DNA of 19,909 nt, taken from the NCBI GenBank assembly GCA_025981625.1, contig JAICXF010000033.1:1-19909 (forward strand), given 5' to 3'. Each line of letters starts with the position of its first letter. The stretch's first letter is position 1. The stretch comes from Sphingomonas sp. (lineage in GTDB: Bacteria; Pseudomonadota; Alphaproteobacteria; Sphingomonadales; Sphingomonadaceae). Of this stretch, positions 13,753 through 19,909 are shown one piece after another. A program made the position numbers and the translations under genes. The notes under the pieces are model-generated. The model searched no databases and was not told where the DNA came from. It saw nothing but the letters and a program-made list of their open reading frames with translations.

Positions 13753-13944
13753 ATGCCAGCCAAGTCCAAAGCCCAGCAGCAAGCCGCCGGAATCGCCTTG
13801 TCGGCGAAAGAGGGCAAAACGCCCAAGAGCAAGCTTCGCGGCGCATCCAAGCAGATGGCTCAGTCGATGAGCGAAAGCGAGCTCAAGAAAATGGCCTCGA
13901 CCAGCCGCAAGGGAAAGCCGGAGCACAAGAGCAAGAAGAAATAG
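13753..13944 (+). CDS. Small lysine-rich DUF3008 family protein
   Basis: The protein has 63 residues and starts MPAKSKAQQQAAGIALSAKE, with an ATG preceded by GAGGAGA about 9 bases upstream. It follows ino1 by 15 bases and is probably its last co-transcribed gene. The sequence is very basic (a C-terminal KGKPEHKSKKK), low in hydrophobics and likely disordered, with MSESELKKMAS as its one likely helical segment. It matches my memory of DUF3008, small proteins of unknown function. Co-transcription with the candidate EcfG-controlled operon would fit a stress role, perhaps nucleic-acid binding, but that is a guess. Its stop lies 3 bases from the convergent stop of the next gene, leaving no room for a private terminator. 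Confidence 0.85.
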   Translation: MPAKSKAQQQAAGIALSAKEGKTPKSKLRGASKQMAQSMSESELKKMASTSRKGKPEHKSKKK

Positions 13945-13947
13945 AGC

Positions 13948-14874
13948 TCATTCAGCGATGCGGAATATAACGTGCTGCGTGAAGTAGCTTGGGACCTTGG
14001 TCCCATCGGCAAGCTGCGCAGGTTGGAGTACGGCATTCTTCACGAGTGAAGCGCACACAGCCTTGTTGAAATCTGGCGCGTCATACTGACTGTGCGCACT
14101 ACAAGCCGTTATTTTTCCGGCAGCATCAACCAATGCGCGAACGGTGACTGACGCTTCCTCACCCATCATTATACGCGTCGTCGGATAGCTGCTCGGATCG
14201 ATCCACCAAGTGGTCGACCAGACTGGCCGGACGATCTTGTCCTGCACGGTCAGATCAAGCCCGAGATGCTGTAGCAAATCACGATCACATTGGTCCAATG
14301 CCTTCATCGGTTCCAGGAGCGATCCTGTTTCTAGCTCGATGGCAGGTTCTTGGGGTGCTTTGATCTCGAGCTCCATCGTCTTCGACAGAAAAGCGTCACG
14401 CTCGACCTTACGTTGTTCCTTGCTGATCGTTTCGGCCGGCTTTTGGTCAGCTTTGGGTTTGGCCGAGCTGGTTACCATCAGAAGTGAACTTGGTGTCTCG
14501 TGACCGTCAAATTCGAAATTGGCCGTCAGCTGCACATTGTTCCACAGCACTGCCGGAATTTGATTCGCCAATCTTGCGGGAGTGCCGAAGAATGGCTTCT
14601 GCTGCACAGGCAAGAACTCCGTCGCTATGTTGATCGCGTCCGAAGGCGCCTGCAATGGCTTGCCGGAAGCGACCATCGTCAATTGGCCTGGGGCGATGCT
14701 CTCGAGCACGAGCTTTGTCTCATCATTGCCATCACCGAACATCCGAATGAGGCGGCAGCTATCGTCTGCGTAATCCACAACCCACTGGCTGGTGGGTTGG
14801 AGGCGGGCGGGAGCGGAAGCCCCAACCAGCAGCGGCGAAACCGCCATACATGCAAATATCAGTTTGGAACGCAT
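13948..14874 (-). CDS. Secreted protein with TonB C-terminal-like domain
   Basis: The protein has 308 residues. The ATG at 14874 follows GGGGGAAG about 4-5 bases upstream. Residues 1-21 form a signal peptide ([21 protein letters not shown], Ala-x-Ala cleavage site). The middle (about 22-230) is unrecognised, with a charged Lys/Glu/Pro stretch near 137-180. Residues about 236-308 ([17 protein letters not shown] through FTQHVIFRI) match the TonB C-terminal fold, with a Cys pair (residues 258 and 274) that may form a disulfide. True TonB proteins keep an N-terminal membrane anchor and a Pro-rich spacer; this one appears to be released to the periplasm and to lack the spacer, so energy transduction is doubtful. 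By eye the gene has lower GC than its neighbours. It stands alone, convergent with the DUF3008 gene. Confidence 0.8.
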   Translation of the reverse strand: MRSKLIFACMAVSPLLVGASAPARLQPTSQWVVDYADDSCRLIRMFGDGNDETKLVLESIAPGQLTMVASGKPLQAPSDAINIATEFLPVQQKPFFGTPARLANQIPAVLWNNVQLTANFEFDGHETPSSLLMVTSSAKPKADQKPAETISKEQRKVERDAFLSKTMELEIKAPQEPAIELETGSLLEPMKALDQCDRDLLQHLGLDLTVQDKIVRPVWSTTWWIDPSSYPTTRIMMGEEASVTVRALVDAAGKITACSAHSQYDAPDFNKAVCASLVKNAVLQPAQLADGTKVPSYFTQHVIFRIAE

Positions 14875-14933
14875 CGCTCTTCCCCCGACCCGAGCCCAAA
14901 CAAGCTAGTCGAAGGAACGGGGAGCAGTCCAGC

Positions 14934-15863
14934 CTATAGCTTCTCCGTCAGTTCGGGCACGATCTTGAACAGGTCGCCGACGAGGCCGATGTCCGCGACC
15001 TGGAAGATGGGGGCTTCCTCGTCCTTGTTGATGGCGATGATCGTCTTCGAATCCTTCATCCCCGCCAGGTGCTGGATGGCGCCGGAAATGCCGATCGCGA
15101 TATAGACGTTCGGGGCGACAATCTTGCCGGTCTGCCCGACTTGATAGTCATTGGGCGCATAGCCCGCATCGACCGCGGCCCGGCTAGCGCCAACGGCCGC
15201 GCCGAGTTTGTCGGCGAGCGGATCGAGGAGGGCGTGGAACTGCTCCGAGGAGCCGAACGCCCGGCCGCCGGAGACGATCACGCCCGCGCTGGTCAGCTCG
15301 GGGCGCTCGCTCGTGGAGGCCTCGAGCCCGACGAAGCTGCTGGTGCCCGGATCCCCGCTGAAGTCGACCTGCTCGACCGGCGCCGAGCCGCCCTCAGGGG
15401 CTGCCTTCTCGAACGCGGTCGTGCGGACGGTGATGACCTTCTTCGCATCCTTCGACTTGACGGTGGCGATCGCGTTGCCGGCGTAGATCGGCCGCGTGAA
15501 CGTGTCCGGACCGTCGACCGAGAGGATATCGCTGATCTGCATCACGTCGAGCAATGCCGCGACGCGGGGAGCGATGTTCTTGCCCGTAGTGGTCGCGGGG
15601 GCGAGGAAGGCGTCGTGGCTCTCCATCAGCCGGACCGCGAGCGGAGCCACCGCTTCGGCGAGCTGGTGCTCCAGCGCCGGCGAATTCGCCGAATAGACCT
15701 TGGCGATACCGGCGATCTTCGCCGCCGCCTGCGCCACGGCATCGACATTGTTGCCGGCGACCAGCGCATGGACTTCGCCGAGCTTCGCGGCCGCCGTTAC
15801 GGTCGCGAGCGTTGCATCCTTGATGCTGCTGCCGTCATGTTCGACCAGGACCAGAGTGTTCAT
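14934..15863 (-). CDS. etfA: Electron transfer flavoprotein subunit alpha
   Basis: The protein has 309 residues. The ATG at 15863 is preceded by GAGG about 8 bases upstream and gives the canonical [11 protein letters not shown] start; a longer start eight codons earlier is rejected. The N-terminal domain contacts the beta subunit, and the C-terminal FAD domain is clear in [20 protein letters not shown] and in [20 protein letters not shown]. With EtfB it forms the soluble FAD/AMP heterodimer that carries electrons from acyl-CoA and other dehydrogenases to ETF-ubiquinone oxidoreductase. It lies downstream of etfB, separated by 158 bases that include a palindromic repeat element, and is likely co-transcribed with etfB. 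Confidence 0.96.
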   Translation of the reverse strand: MNTLVLVEHDGSSIKDATLATVTAAAKLGEVHALVAGNNVDAVAQAAAKIAGIAKVYSANSPALEHQLAEAVAPLAVRLMESHDAFLAPATTTGKNIAPRVAALLDVMQISDILSVDGPDTFTRPIYAGNAIATVKSKDAKKVITVRTTAFEKAAPEGGSAPVEQVDFSGDPGTSSFVGLEASTSERPELTSAGVIVSGGRAFGSSEQFHALLDPLADKLGAAVGASRAAVDAGYAPNDYQVGQTGKIVAPNVYIAIGISGAIQHLAGMKDSKTIIAINKDEEAPIFQVADIGLVGDLFKIVPELTEKL

Positions 15864-15890
15864 TTCTAACCTCGCATGGATGACCACGTG

Positions 15891-16008
15891 CTTCGATACG
15901 GCATTTCGGCTTTGCTCAATGCCTACTCAGCATGAGCGGCGGTTATAATCCGCTCATCCTGAGTAGCGGCTGAGCTTGTCGAAGCCGCGTATCGAAGGAC
16001 AAGCTCAG
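15891..16008. repeat. Composite palindromic intergenic repeat between etfB and etfA
   Basis: Three nested or adjacent inverted repeats fill most of the gap. An inner stem pairs 15923-15939 (CTACTCAGCATGAGCGG) with 15950-15966, 16 of 17 bases matching, around a 10-base loop. A second stem pairs CTGAGCTTGTC (15970-15980) with GACAAGCTCAG (15998-16008), 11 of 11. The outer CTTCGATACGGC (15891-15902) is nearly complementary to 15984-15997. The words CTTGTCGAAG and CGTATCGAAGGAC are familiar from repetitive extragenic elements in sphingomonad genomes (recollection, not a search). In the etfB-etfA transcript it would fold strongly and could terminate partially or stabilise upstream mRNA. Confidence 0.75.
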
Positions 16009-16021
16009 GGCGAACTGAGTC

Positions 16022-16768
16022 TTACTTGGCGATACCGAGTCCCTTGAGCCGCTCGACCAGCTCGTCGACGCTGCCGACCTTGATCCCCGCCTGGCGCTTG
16101 GGCGGCTCGGTCACCTTGAGCGTCTCCAGCCGCCGCGCGACATCGACCCCGTAATCGGCGGGCGATTTCGTCGCCAGGGGCTTCGACTTGGCTTTCATGA
16201 TATTGGGTAGCGTGGCGTAGCGCGGCTCATTGAGGCGAAGGTCGGTGGTGACGATCGCCGGCAGATTGAGCTTCACGGTTTCGAGACCGCCGTCGACCTC
16301 GCGGGTCACCGTGACGCTGTCGGAAACCTCGACCTTCGAGGCGAATGTGCCCTGGGGCCAGCCGAGCAGAGCGGCGAGCATCTGGCCGGTCGCATTGTTG
16401 TCGTCGTCGATCGCCTGCTTGCCGAGGATGACCATCCCCGGCTGCTCCTCTTCGGCGATCTTCGCGAGGATCTTGGCGACGCCGAGCGGCTCGACCTCTT
16501 CGTCCGTCTGGACGAGGATCGCGCGGTCCGCGCCCATCGCCAGGGATGTGCGCAGCGTCTCCTGCGCCTTGGCCGGTCCGATCGACACCGCGACGATCTC
16601 GGTCGCAACGCCCTTTTCCTTGAGGCGGATGGCCTCCTCGACGGCGATCTCGTCGAAGGGGTTCATGCTCATCTTGACGTTGGCGAGATCGACTCCGGAG
16701 CCGTCCATCTTCACCCGCGGTTTGACGTTATAGTCGATCACCCGCTTGACGGCGACGAGTACCTTCAT
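16022..16768 (-). CDS. etfB: Electron transfer flavoprotein subunit beta
   Basis: The protein has 248 residues. Of two close in-frame ATGs, that at 16768 is chosen because GGAGG sits about 7 bases upstream and the protein then starts with the canonical [16 protein letters not shown]. The earlier ATG (16774) would have the ribosome site touching it. The ETF-beta signature is visible in [20 protein letters not shown] followed by [17 protein letters not shown]. The subunit binds AMP and partners EtfA. It lies between sucC and etfA, all leftward; this order is recalled as common in sphingomonads. Both flanks carry palindromic repeats. Confidence 0.96.
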   Translation of the reverse strand: MKVLVAVKRVIDYNVKPRVKMDGSGVDLANVKMSMNPFDEIAVEEAIRLKEKGVATEIVAVSIGPAKAQETLRTSLAMGADRAILVQTDEEVEPLGVAKILAKIAEEEQPGMVILGKQAIDDDNNATGQMLAALLGWPQGTFASKVEVSDSVTVTREVDGGLETVKLNLPAIVTTDLRLNEPRYATLPNIMKAKSKPLATKSPADYGVDVARRLETLKVTEPPKRQAGIKVGSVDELVERLKGLGIAK

Positions 16769-16784
16769 TGGCATTCCTCCCACT

Positions 16785-16851
16785 CGTCATTCCCGCGCAA
16801 GCGGGAACCTAGCTGAAGAAAAACTGGGTACCCGCCTTCGCGGGGATGACG
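16785..16851. repeat. Palindromic repeat of the GTCATTCCCGC type between sucC and etfB
   Basis: CGTCATTCCCGCG (16785-16797) is complementary to CGCGGGGATGACG (16839-16851) at 12 of 13 positions. Each arm holds its own hairpin: TTCCCGC-GCAA-GCGGGAA on the left and CCCGC-CTTC-GCGGG on the right. This is the widespread REP/MITE-like element with arms reading GTCATTCCCGC...GCGGGAATGAC, known from many proteobacteria. Here it occupies nearly the whole 90-base gap downstream of sucC, where it may end or attenuate transcription. Confidence 0.8.
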
Positions 16852-16858
16852 ATGATAG

Positions 16859-18064
16859 CTAGGCAGCAACTGGCGCCTTGACCTCGGCCACGATCTTCCG
16901 CGCAGCATCGCCCAAATCGTTCGCAGCGATGATCGGCAGCCCGGAGCCGGCAAGGATGTCCTTGCCCTGCTGGACGTTCGTGCCTTCCAGCCTGACCACC
17001 AGCGGCACGTCCAGCGACACTTCGCGCGCCGCGGCGACGATGCCGTCGGCGATGATGTCGCAGCGCATGATTCCGCCGAAGATGTTGACCAGGATGCCCT
17101 TCACCGCCGGATCGCTCAAAATGATCTTGAACGCCGCGGTGACCTTCTCCTTCGAAGCGCCGCCGCCGACGTCGAGGAAATTGGCGGGCTCGGCGCCCTC
17201 GAGCTTGATGATGTCCATCGTCGCCATGGCGAGGCCGGCGCCGTTGACCATGCAGCCGATCGACCCGTCGAGCTTGATGTAGCTGAGGTCGTACTTCGAG
17301 GCCTCGATCTCCATCGGGTCCTCTTCGGTGAGGTCGCGAAGCTCGGCCAGGTCCTTGTGGCGGAACTCGGCATTGTTGTCGAAGCCGACCTTGGCATCGA
17401 GCACCAGCAGCTCCCCCTTGTCGGTGACGGCGAGCGGATTGATCTCGATCTGCGAGGCGTCGGTGCCGATGAACGCTTGATAGAGTCCAGCGAGCACCTT
17501 GCCGGCCTGCTTGGCCAGGTCGCCGGTGAGGCCGAGCGCGGCCGCGACCTCGCGCCCGTGATGCGGCATGATCCCGGTCGCCGGATCGATGGTGATAGTG
17601 GCGATCTTCTCGGGGCTGTCGTGAGCGACCTTTTCGATCTCCATCCCGCCCTCGGTCGAGGCGACCACGGCAACGCGCCCAGTCTCGCGGTCGACCAGCA
17701 AAGCGAGATAAAATTCCTTCGTGATGTCGACGCCATCGGTGATGTAGAGCCGCTGGACCTGCTTGCCGGCCGGGCCGGTCTGCACGGTCACGAGAGTCTT
17801 GCCGAGCATCTCGGCGGCATGCTCGCGCACCTCGTCGATAGAATGGGCGAGGCGAACGCCGCCCTTGGCCGACTCGCCGAGCTCCTTGAAGCGGCCCTTG
17901 CCTCGGCCGCCGGCGTGGATCTGCGCCTTCACCACCCAAAGCGGTCCCGGAAGCTTCTTCGCGGCCTCGACCGCTTCGTCGACAGTCATGGCCGGATAGC
18001 CGGCCGGCACAGGAACGCCGTACTTCGCGAGCAGCTCCTTGGCCTGATATTCGTGGATGTTCAT
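16859..18064 (-). CDS. sucC: Succinyl-CoA ligase (ADP-forming) subunit beta
   Basis: The protein has 401 residues, close to the usual 385-400. The ATG start is preceded by AAGGGCG about 7 bases upstream. The start [20 protein letters not shown] is canonical. The ATP-grasp domain includes [12 protein letters not shown] and the region around EINPLAV (metal and ATP binding). The C-terminal ligase domain has [14 protein letters not shown] and [14 protein letters not shown]. With SucD it converts succinyl-CoA to succinate with ATP formation in the citric acid cycle. The sucD gene is not in the window; downstream on the same strand come etfB and etfA instead. Confidence 0.97.
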   Translation of the reverse strand: MNIHEYQAKELLAKYGVPVPAGYPAMTVDEAVEAAKKLPGPLWVVKAQIHAGGRGKGRFKELGESAKGGVRLAHSIDEVREHAAEMLGKTLVTVQTGPAGKQVQRLYITDGVDITKEFYLALLVDRETGRVAVVASTEGGMEIEKVAHDSPEKIATITIDPATGIMPHHGREVAAALGLTGDLAKQAGKVLAGLYQAFIGTDASQIEINPLAVTDKGELLVLDAKVGFDNNAEFRHKDLAELRDLTEEDPMEIEASKYDLSYIKLDGSIGCMVNGAGLAMATMDIIKLEGAEPANFLDVGGGASKEKVTAAFKIILSDPAVKGILVNIFGGIMRCDIIADGIVAAAREVSLDVPLVVRLEGTNVQQGKDILAGSGLPIIAANDLGDAARKIVAEVKAPVAA

Positions 18065-18259
18065 GGCCGCGCCCTTAAGCAGAATGAGGCTCGCGATGCA
18101 AAGCGCGCGCAGCCTCGCGAAAGTTCACAATGTTCACGGTCCTACGCGCGCACGCGCCCGCACGCGAGGCGCGGTCGCAACCTCGCTGCCGAATTGAACT
18201 CTTCACATCCATGAATCGCGCGTAGACTCGGGGCCTTGCTGTAGGACAGAAAAATTGCC
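18065..18259. other. Divergent intergenic region between sucC and dinB
   Basis: These 195 bases must hold promoters for both genes. A direct repeat GTTCAC (twice, spaced 3 bases) lies near 18123-18138. An inverted GAGGCT/AGCCTC pair in the sucC leader could form a weak hairpin. An alternating CG/CA stretch lies near 18145-18175. No LexA box of the alphaproteobacterial GTTC/GAAC-N7-GTTC type and no convincing -35/-10 pair was found. No gene is supported here. Confidence 0.4.
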
Positions 18260-19342
18260 GTGGCCGACCCCGACCGCCCCTTACGCAAGATCATCCATGT
18301 CGACATGGACGCCTTTTACGCGTCCGTAGAGCAGCGCGACGATCCCGAGCTGAGGGGCAAGCCGGTGGCGGTCGGCGGCGGCCATCGCGGCGTGGTGATG
18401 GCGGCGAGCTACGAGGCGCGGAAGTTCGGCGTCCGTTCGGCGATGCCGGCGGTAACGGCGAGGCGCCGTTGCCCCGAGCTCATCTTCGTGAAGACGCGGT
18501 TCGATGTGTATCGGGCCGTGTCACAGCAGATCCGGGCGATTTTCCTCGACTACACCGATCTCGTCGAGCCGCTCAGCCTTGACGAGGCTTATCTCGATGT
18601 GACCGAGGACCGGCACGGCCTCGGCAGCGCGCGTGCCATTGCCGAGGACATTCGGCGGCGGATTCGCGAGGAATGCCAGCTCACCGCCTCCGCCGGCGTC
18701 AGCTATTGCAAGTTCATTGCCAAGCTCGCCTCCGACCATCGCAAGCCCGACGGCCTGTGCGTCATCACGCCCGAGCGAGGCGCCGAGTTCGTCGCCTCCC
18801 TTCCGGTCGCGCGATTCCACGGCATCGGCCCGGTAACGGCGAACAAGATGGAACGGCTGGGCATCGTCACTGGAGCCGATCTTCGTGACTGGAGCCTGCC
18901 CGCGCTGCAGGCCCATTTCGGAAGCTCCGCGGACTGGTACTGGCGCATCTGCCGCGGGATCGACGAGCGCGAGGTCAAGCCCGACCGGCCGTACAAGTCG
19001 GTCAGTGCCGAGCGCACTTTCGACGAGGACCTGATCGACCCGGATCGCCTGGCCGCCGAGCTGGAGCGGATCGCGGGTTACGCCTGGACGCGGGTCGAGC
19101 GCGCGGAGGTCGTCGGCCGCACCGTGACGTTGAAGGTCAAGTTCGGCGACTTCACGATCATCACCCGGTCGAGGAGCTTCGCCGGGAATGTCCCCGATCT
19201 CGCCGCCTTTGCGGCCGCGGGCCACGCCCTGCTGGGCACCCTCCATCCCTTAACGAAGGGTATAAGATTGCTCGGCTTGGGGCTTCACAACCTGAGCGAG
19301 GAGGAAGCTCAGGCGCCGGTCCAACTCGGACTCGCAATCTGA
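18260..19342 (+). CDS. dinB: DNA polymerase IV (Y-family translesion polymerase)
   Basis: The protein has 360 residues from a GTG start; an AGGA about 14 bases upstream is a weak ribosome site. IIHVDMDAFYASVE (11-24) contains metal ligand Asp15 and the steric-gate Tyr20. SLDEAYLDVTE (106-116) supplies catalytic Asp108 and Glu109. VTANKMERLGIVTGADL is the thumb helix-hairpin-helix, and the C-terminal little finger ends RLLGLGLHNLSEEEAQ followed by a short hydrophobic tail in which QLGLAI may act as the beta-clamp-binding motif. It copies across damaged template bases with low fidelity. It is a single gene with no visible LexA operator, so SOS control is not supported by the sequence. Confidence 0.96.
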   Translation: MADPDRPLRKIIHVDMDAFYASVEQRDDPELRGKPVAVGGGHRGVVMAASYEARKFGVRSAMPAVTARRRCPELIFVKTRFDVYRAVSQQIRAIFLDYTDLVEPLSLDEAYLDVTEDRHGLGSARAIAEDIRRRIREECQLTASAGVSYCKFIAKLASDHRKPDGLCVITPERGAEFVASLPVARFHGIGPVTANKMERLGIVTGADLRDWSLPALQAHFGSSADWYWRICRGIDEREVKPDRPYKSVSAERTFDEDLIDPDRLAAELERIAGYAWTRVERAEVVGRTVTLKVKFGDFTIITRSRSFAGNVPDLAAFAAAGHALLGTLHPLTKGIRLLGLGLHNLSEEEAQAPVQLGLAI

Positions 19343-19370
19343 GGTTAGTTGTGATATAAAATCTTCAGAG

Positions 19371-19405
19371 AGGGGCCGCCGCGAATCAGCAGTGGCCCTG
19401 ATTTT
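19371..19405 (+). terminator. Weak candidate intrinsic terminator after dinB
   Basis: GGGCC (19373-19377) and GGCCC (19394-19398) can pair around a 16-base loop and are followed by ATTTTT. The stem is only 5 bp with limited inner pairing, so this is a marginal call. The remaining sequence to the carD start (19406-19510) holds no recognised promoter or gene. Confidence 0.3.
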
Positions 19406-19510
19406 TAAAGGACGCCATCAAACAGGCAGTGGAGCCGCGACCGCCGGGTCGTTTTGGGGGACGATGCGATACGCACCGGCTCTACCCTGCCGCAATTGGA
19501 AAGGTGAGCA

Positions 19511-19909
19511 ATGGCTACAAAGGCGCTTAGCTTCGATGTCGGTGATTATGTCGTGTACCCCAAGCATGGCGTGGGCCGGGTGGTCGAGCTGCAAAGCACC
19601 GAAATCGCCGGATGCCGTCTGGACCTCTACGTGCTTCGGTTCGAGAAGGAAAAGATGACTCTGCGGGTGCCCGTCAACAAGGCGGACTCGGTCGGCATGC
19701 GCAAGCTGTCGTCGGACAAGACGATGAAGGACGCGCTCGAGACGCTGAAGGGCAAGCCGAGGGTCAAGCGCACCATGTGGTCGCGCCGCGCCCAGGAATA
19801 TGAAGCGAAGATCAATTCGGGCGAGCTGACGCTCATCGCCGAGGTGGTGCGCGACCTGTTCCGCCCGGACGACGCGCCGGAGCAGAGCTATTCGGAACGG
19901 CAGATCTTC
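19511..19909 (+). CDS. carD: CarD-family transcriptional regulator, C-terminus cut by window edge
   Basis: The first 133 codons are visible, with the ATG preceded by AAGGTGA at a normal distance. The N-terminal RNA-polymerase-interaction domain has the Tudor-like start FDVGDYVVYPKHGVGRVVEL (8-27) and FEKEKMTLRVPV (44-55), shared with the RNAP-binding domain of transcription-repair factor Mfd. The following basic, helical DNA-binding domain includes KRTMWSRRAQEYEAKINSGE, the most conserved CarD segment. CarD proteins bind the RNAP beta subunit and stabilise open promoter complexes. Typical length is about 165-175 residues, so roughly 35-40 residues lie beyond the right edge. Confidence 0.95.
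   Translation, partial: MATKALSFDVGDYVVYPKHGVGRVVELQSTEIAGCRLDLYVLRFEKEKMTLRVPVNKADSVGMRKLSSDKTMKDALETLKGKPRVKRTMWSRRAQEYEAKINSGELTLIAEVVRDLFRPDDAPEQSYSERQIF

Noticed and set aside
12691..13926. Minus-strand open frame of 411 codons
   Set aside because: It is antisense to ino1 and the DUF3008 gene, both of which are well supported; it has no motif of its own.
18120..18140. Possible LexA site upstream of dinB (two GTTC words)
   Set aside because: The two GTTC words are separated by 5 bases, not the 7 of the alphaproteobacterial SOS box.
18145..18175. Alternating purine-pyrimidine CG/CA tract as a special DNA structure or origin
   Set aside because: It is short and expected in GC-rich intergenic DNA; no DnaA boxes or AT-rich unwinding region accompany it.
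19392..19658. Small plus-strand open frame overlapping carD
   Set aside because: It overlaps the clearly coding carD start in another frame and has no ribosome site or recognisable content.

Overview
The window looks like a chromosomal segment of a high-GC alphaproteobacterium, most likely a sphingomonad (Sphingomonas or a close relative). This rests on the sucC-etfB-etfA gene order, a CarD-type regulator beside dinB, a small DUF3008 gene, the intergenic palindromic repeat types, and GGAAC-type (EcfG-like) promoter candidates. It is an inference from gene content and remembered family features, not from a search.

Positions 1-10779 are read leftward. A compact series starts at 8449 (TTG start) and runs through two sugar-nucleotide epimerases (7334-8449 and 6273-7337), a GT4 glycosyltransferase (5179-6276), two CgeB-like glycosyltransferases (4061-5182 and 2970-4064), a fusion of a third CgeB-like glycosyltransferase to a UDP-glucuronate decarboxylase (865-2973), and a zinc-type dehydrogenase cut by the left edge (1-861). 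Five successive junctions overlap by ATGA or GTGA and the sixth has a 3-base gap. Upstream, also leftward, lie a Cys-based phosphatase (10216-10779) and a phosphoribosyltransferase-like/kinase-like fusion (8660-10213), 2 bases apart.

From about 10840 a second operon runs rightward: a TIGR04290-like methyltransferase, a glycoside-hydrolase clan A protein whose barrel appears circularly permuted, a myo-inositol-1-phosphate synthase and a small lysine-rich DUF3008 protein. The two arms share a short intergenic region holding a symmetric GGAAC-N17-GTTCC element that reads as an EcfG-like (general stress sigma factor) promoter in both directions. A third copy lies upstream of the glycosyltransferase operon. 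Taken together, the genes look like a stress-induced locus building a glycosylated, possibly inositol-based and methylated, small molecule or glycoconjugate. The product is unknown and this reading is inference.

From 13948 rightward the content is mostly housekeeping: a secreted protein with a TonB C-terminal-like domain, etfA, etfB, sucC (all leftward), dinB, and the start of carD (rightward, cut by the right edge). etfB is flanked by two different palindromic repeat elements. No tRNA, rRNA, CRISPR array or insertion sequence was seen. No stretch over 300 bases lacks a gene; the largest gap is 210 bases (8450-8659).
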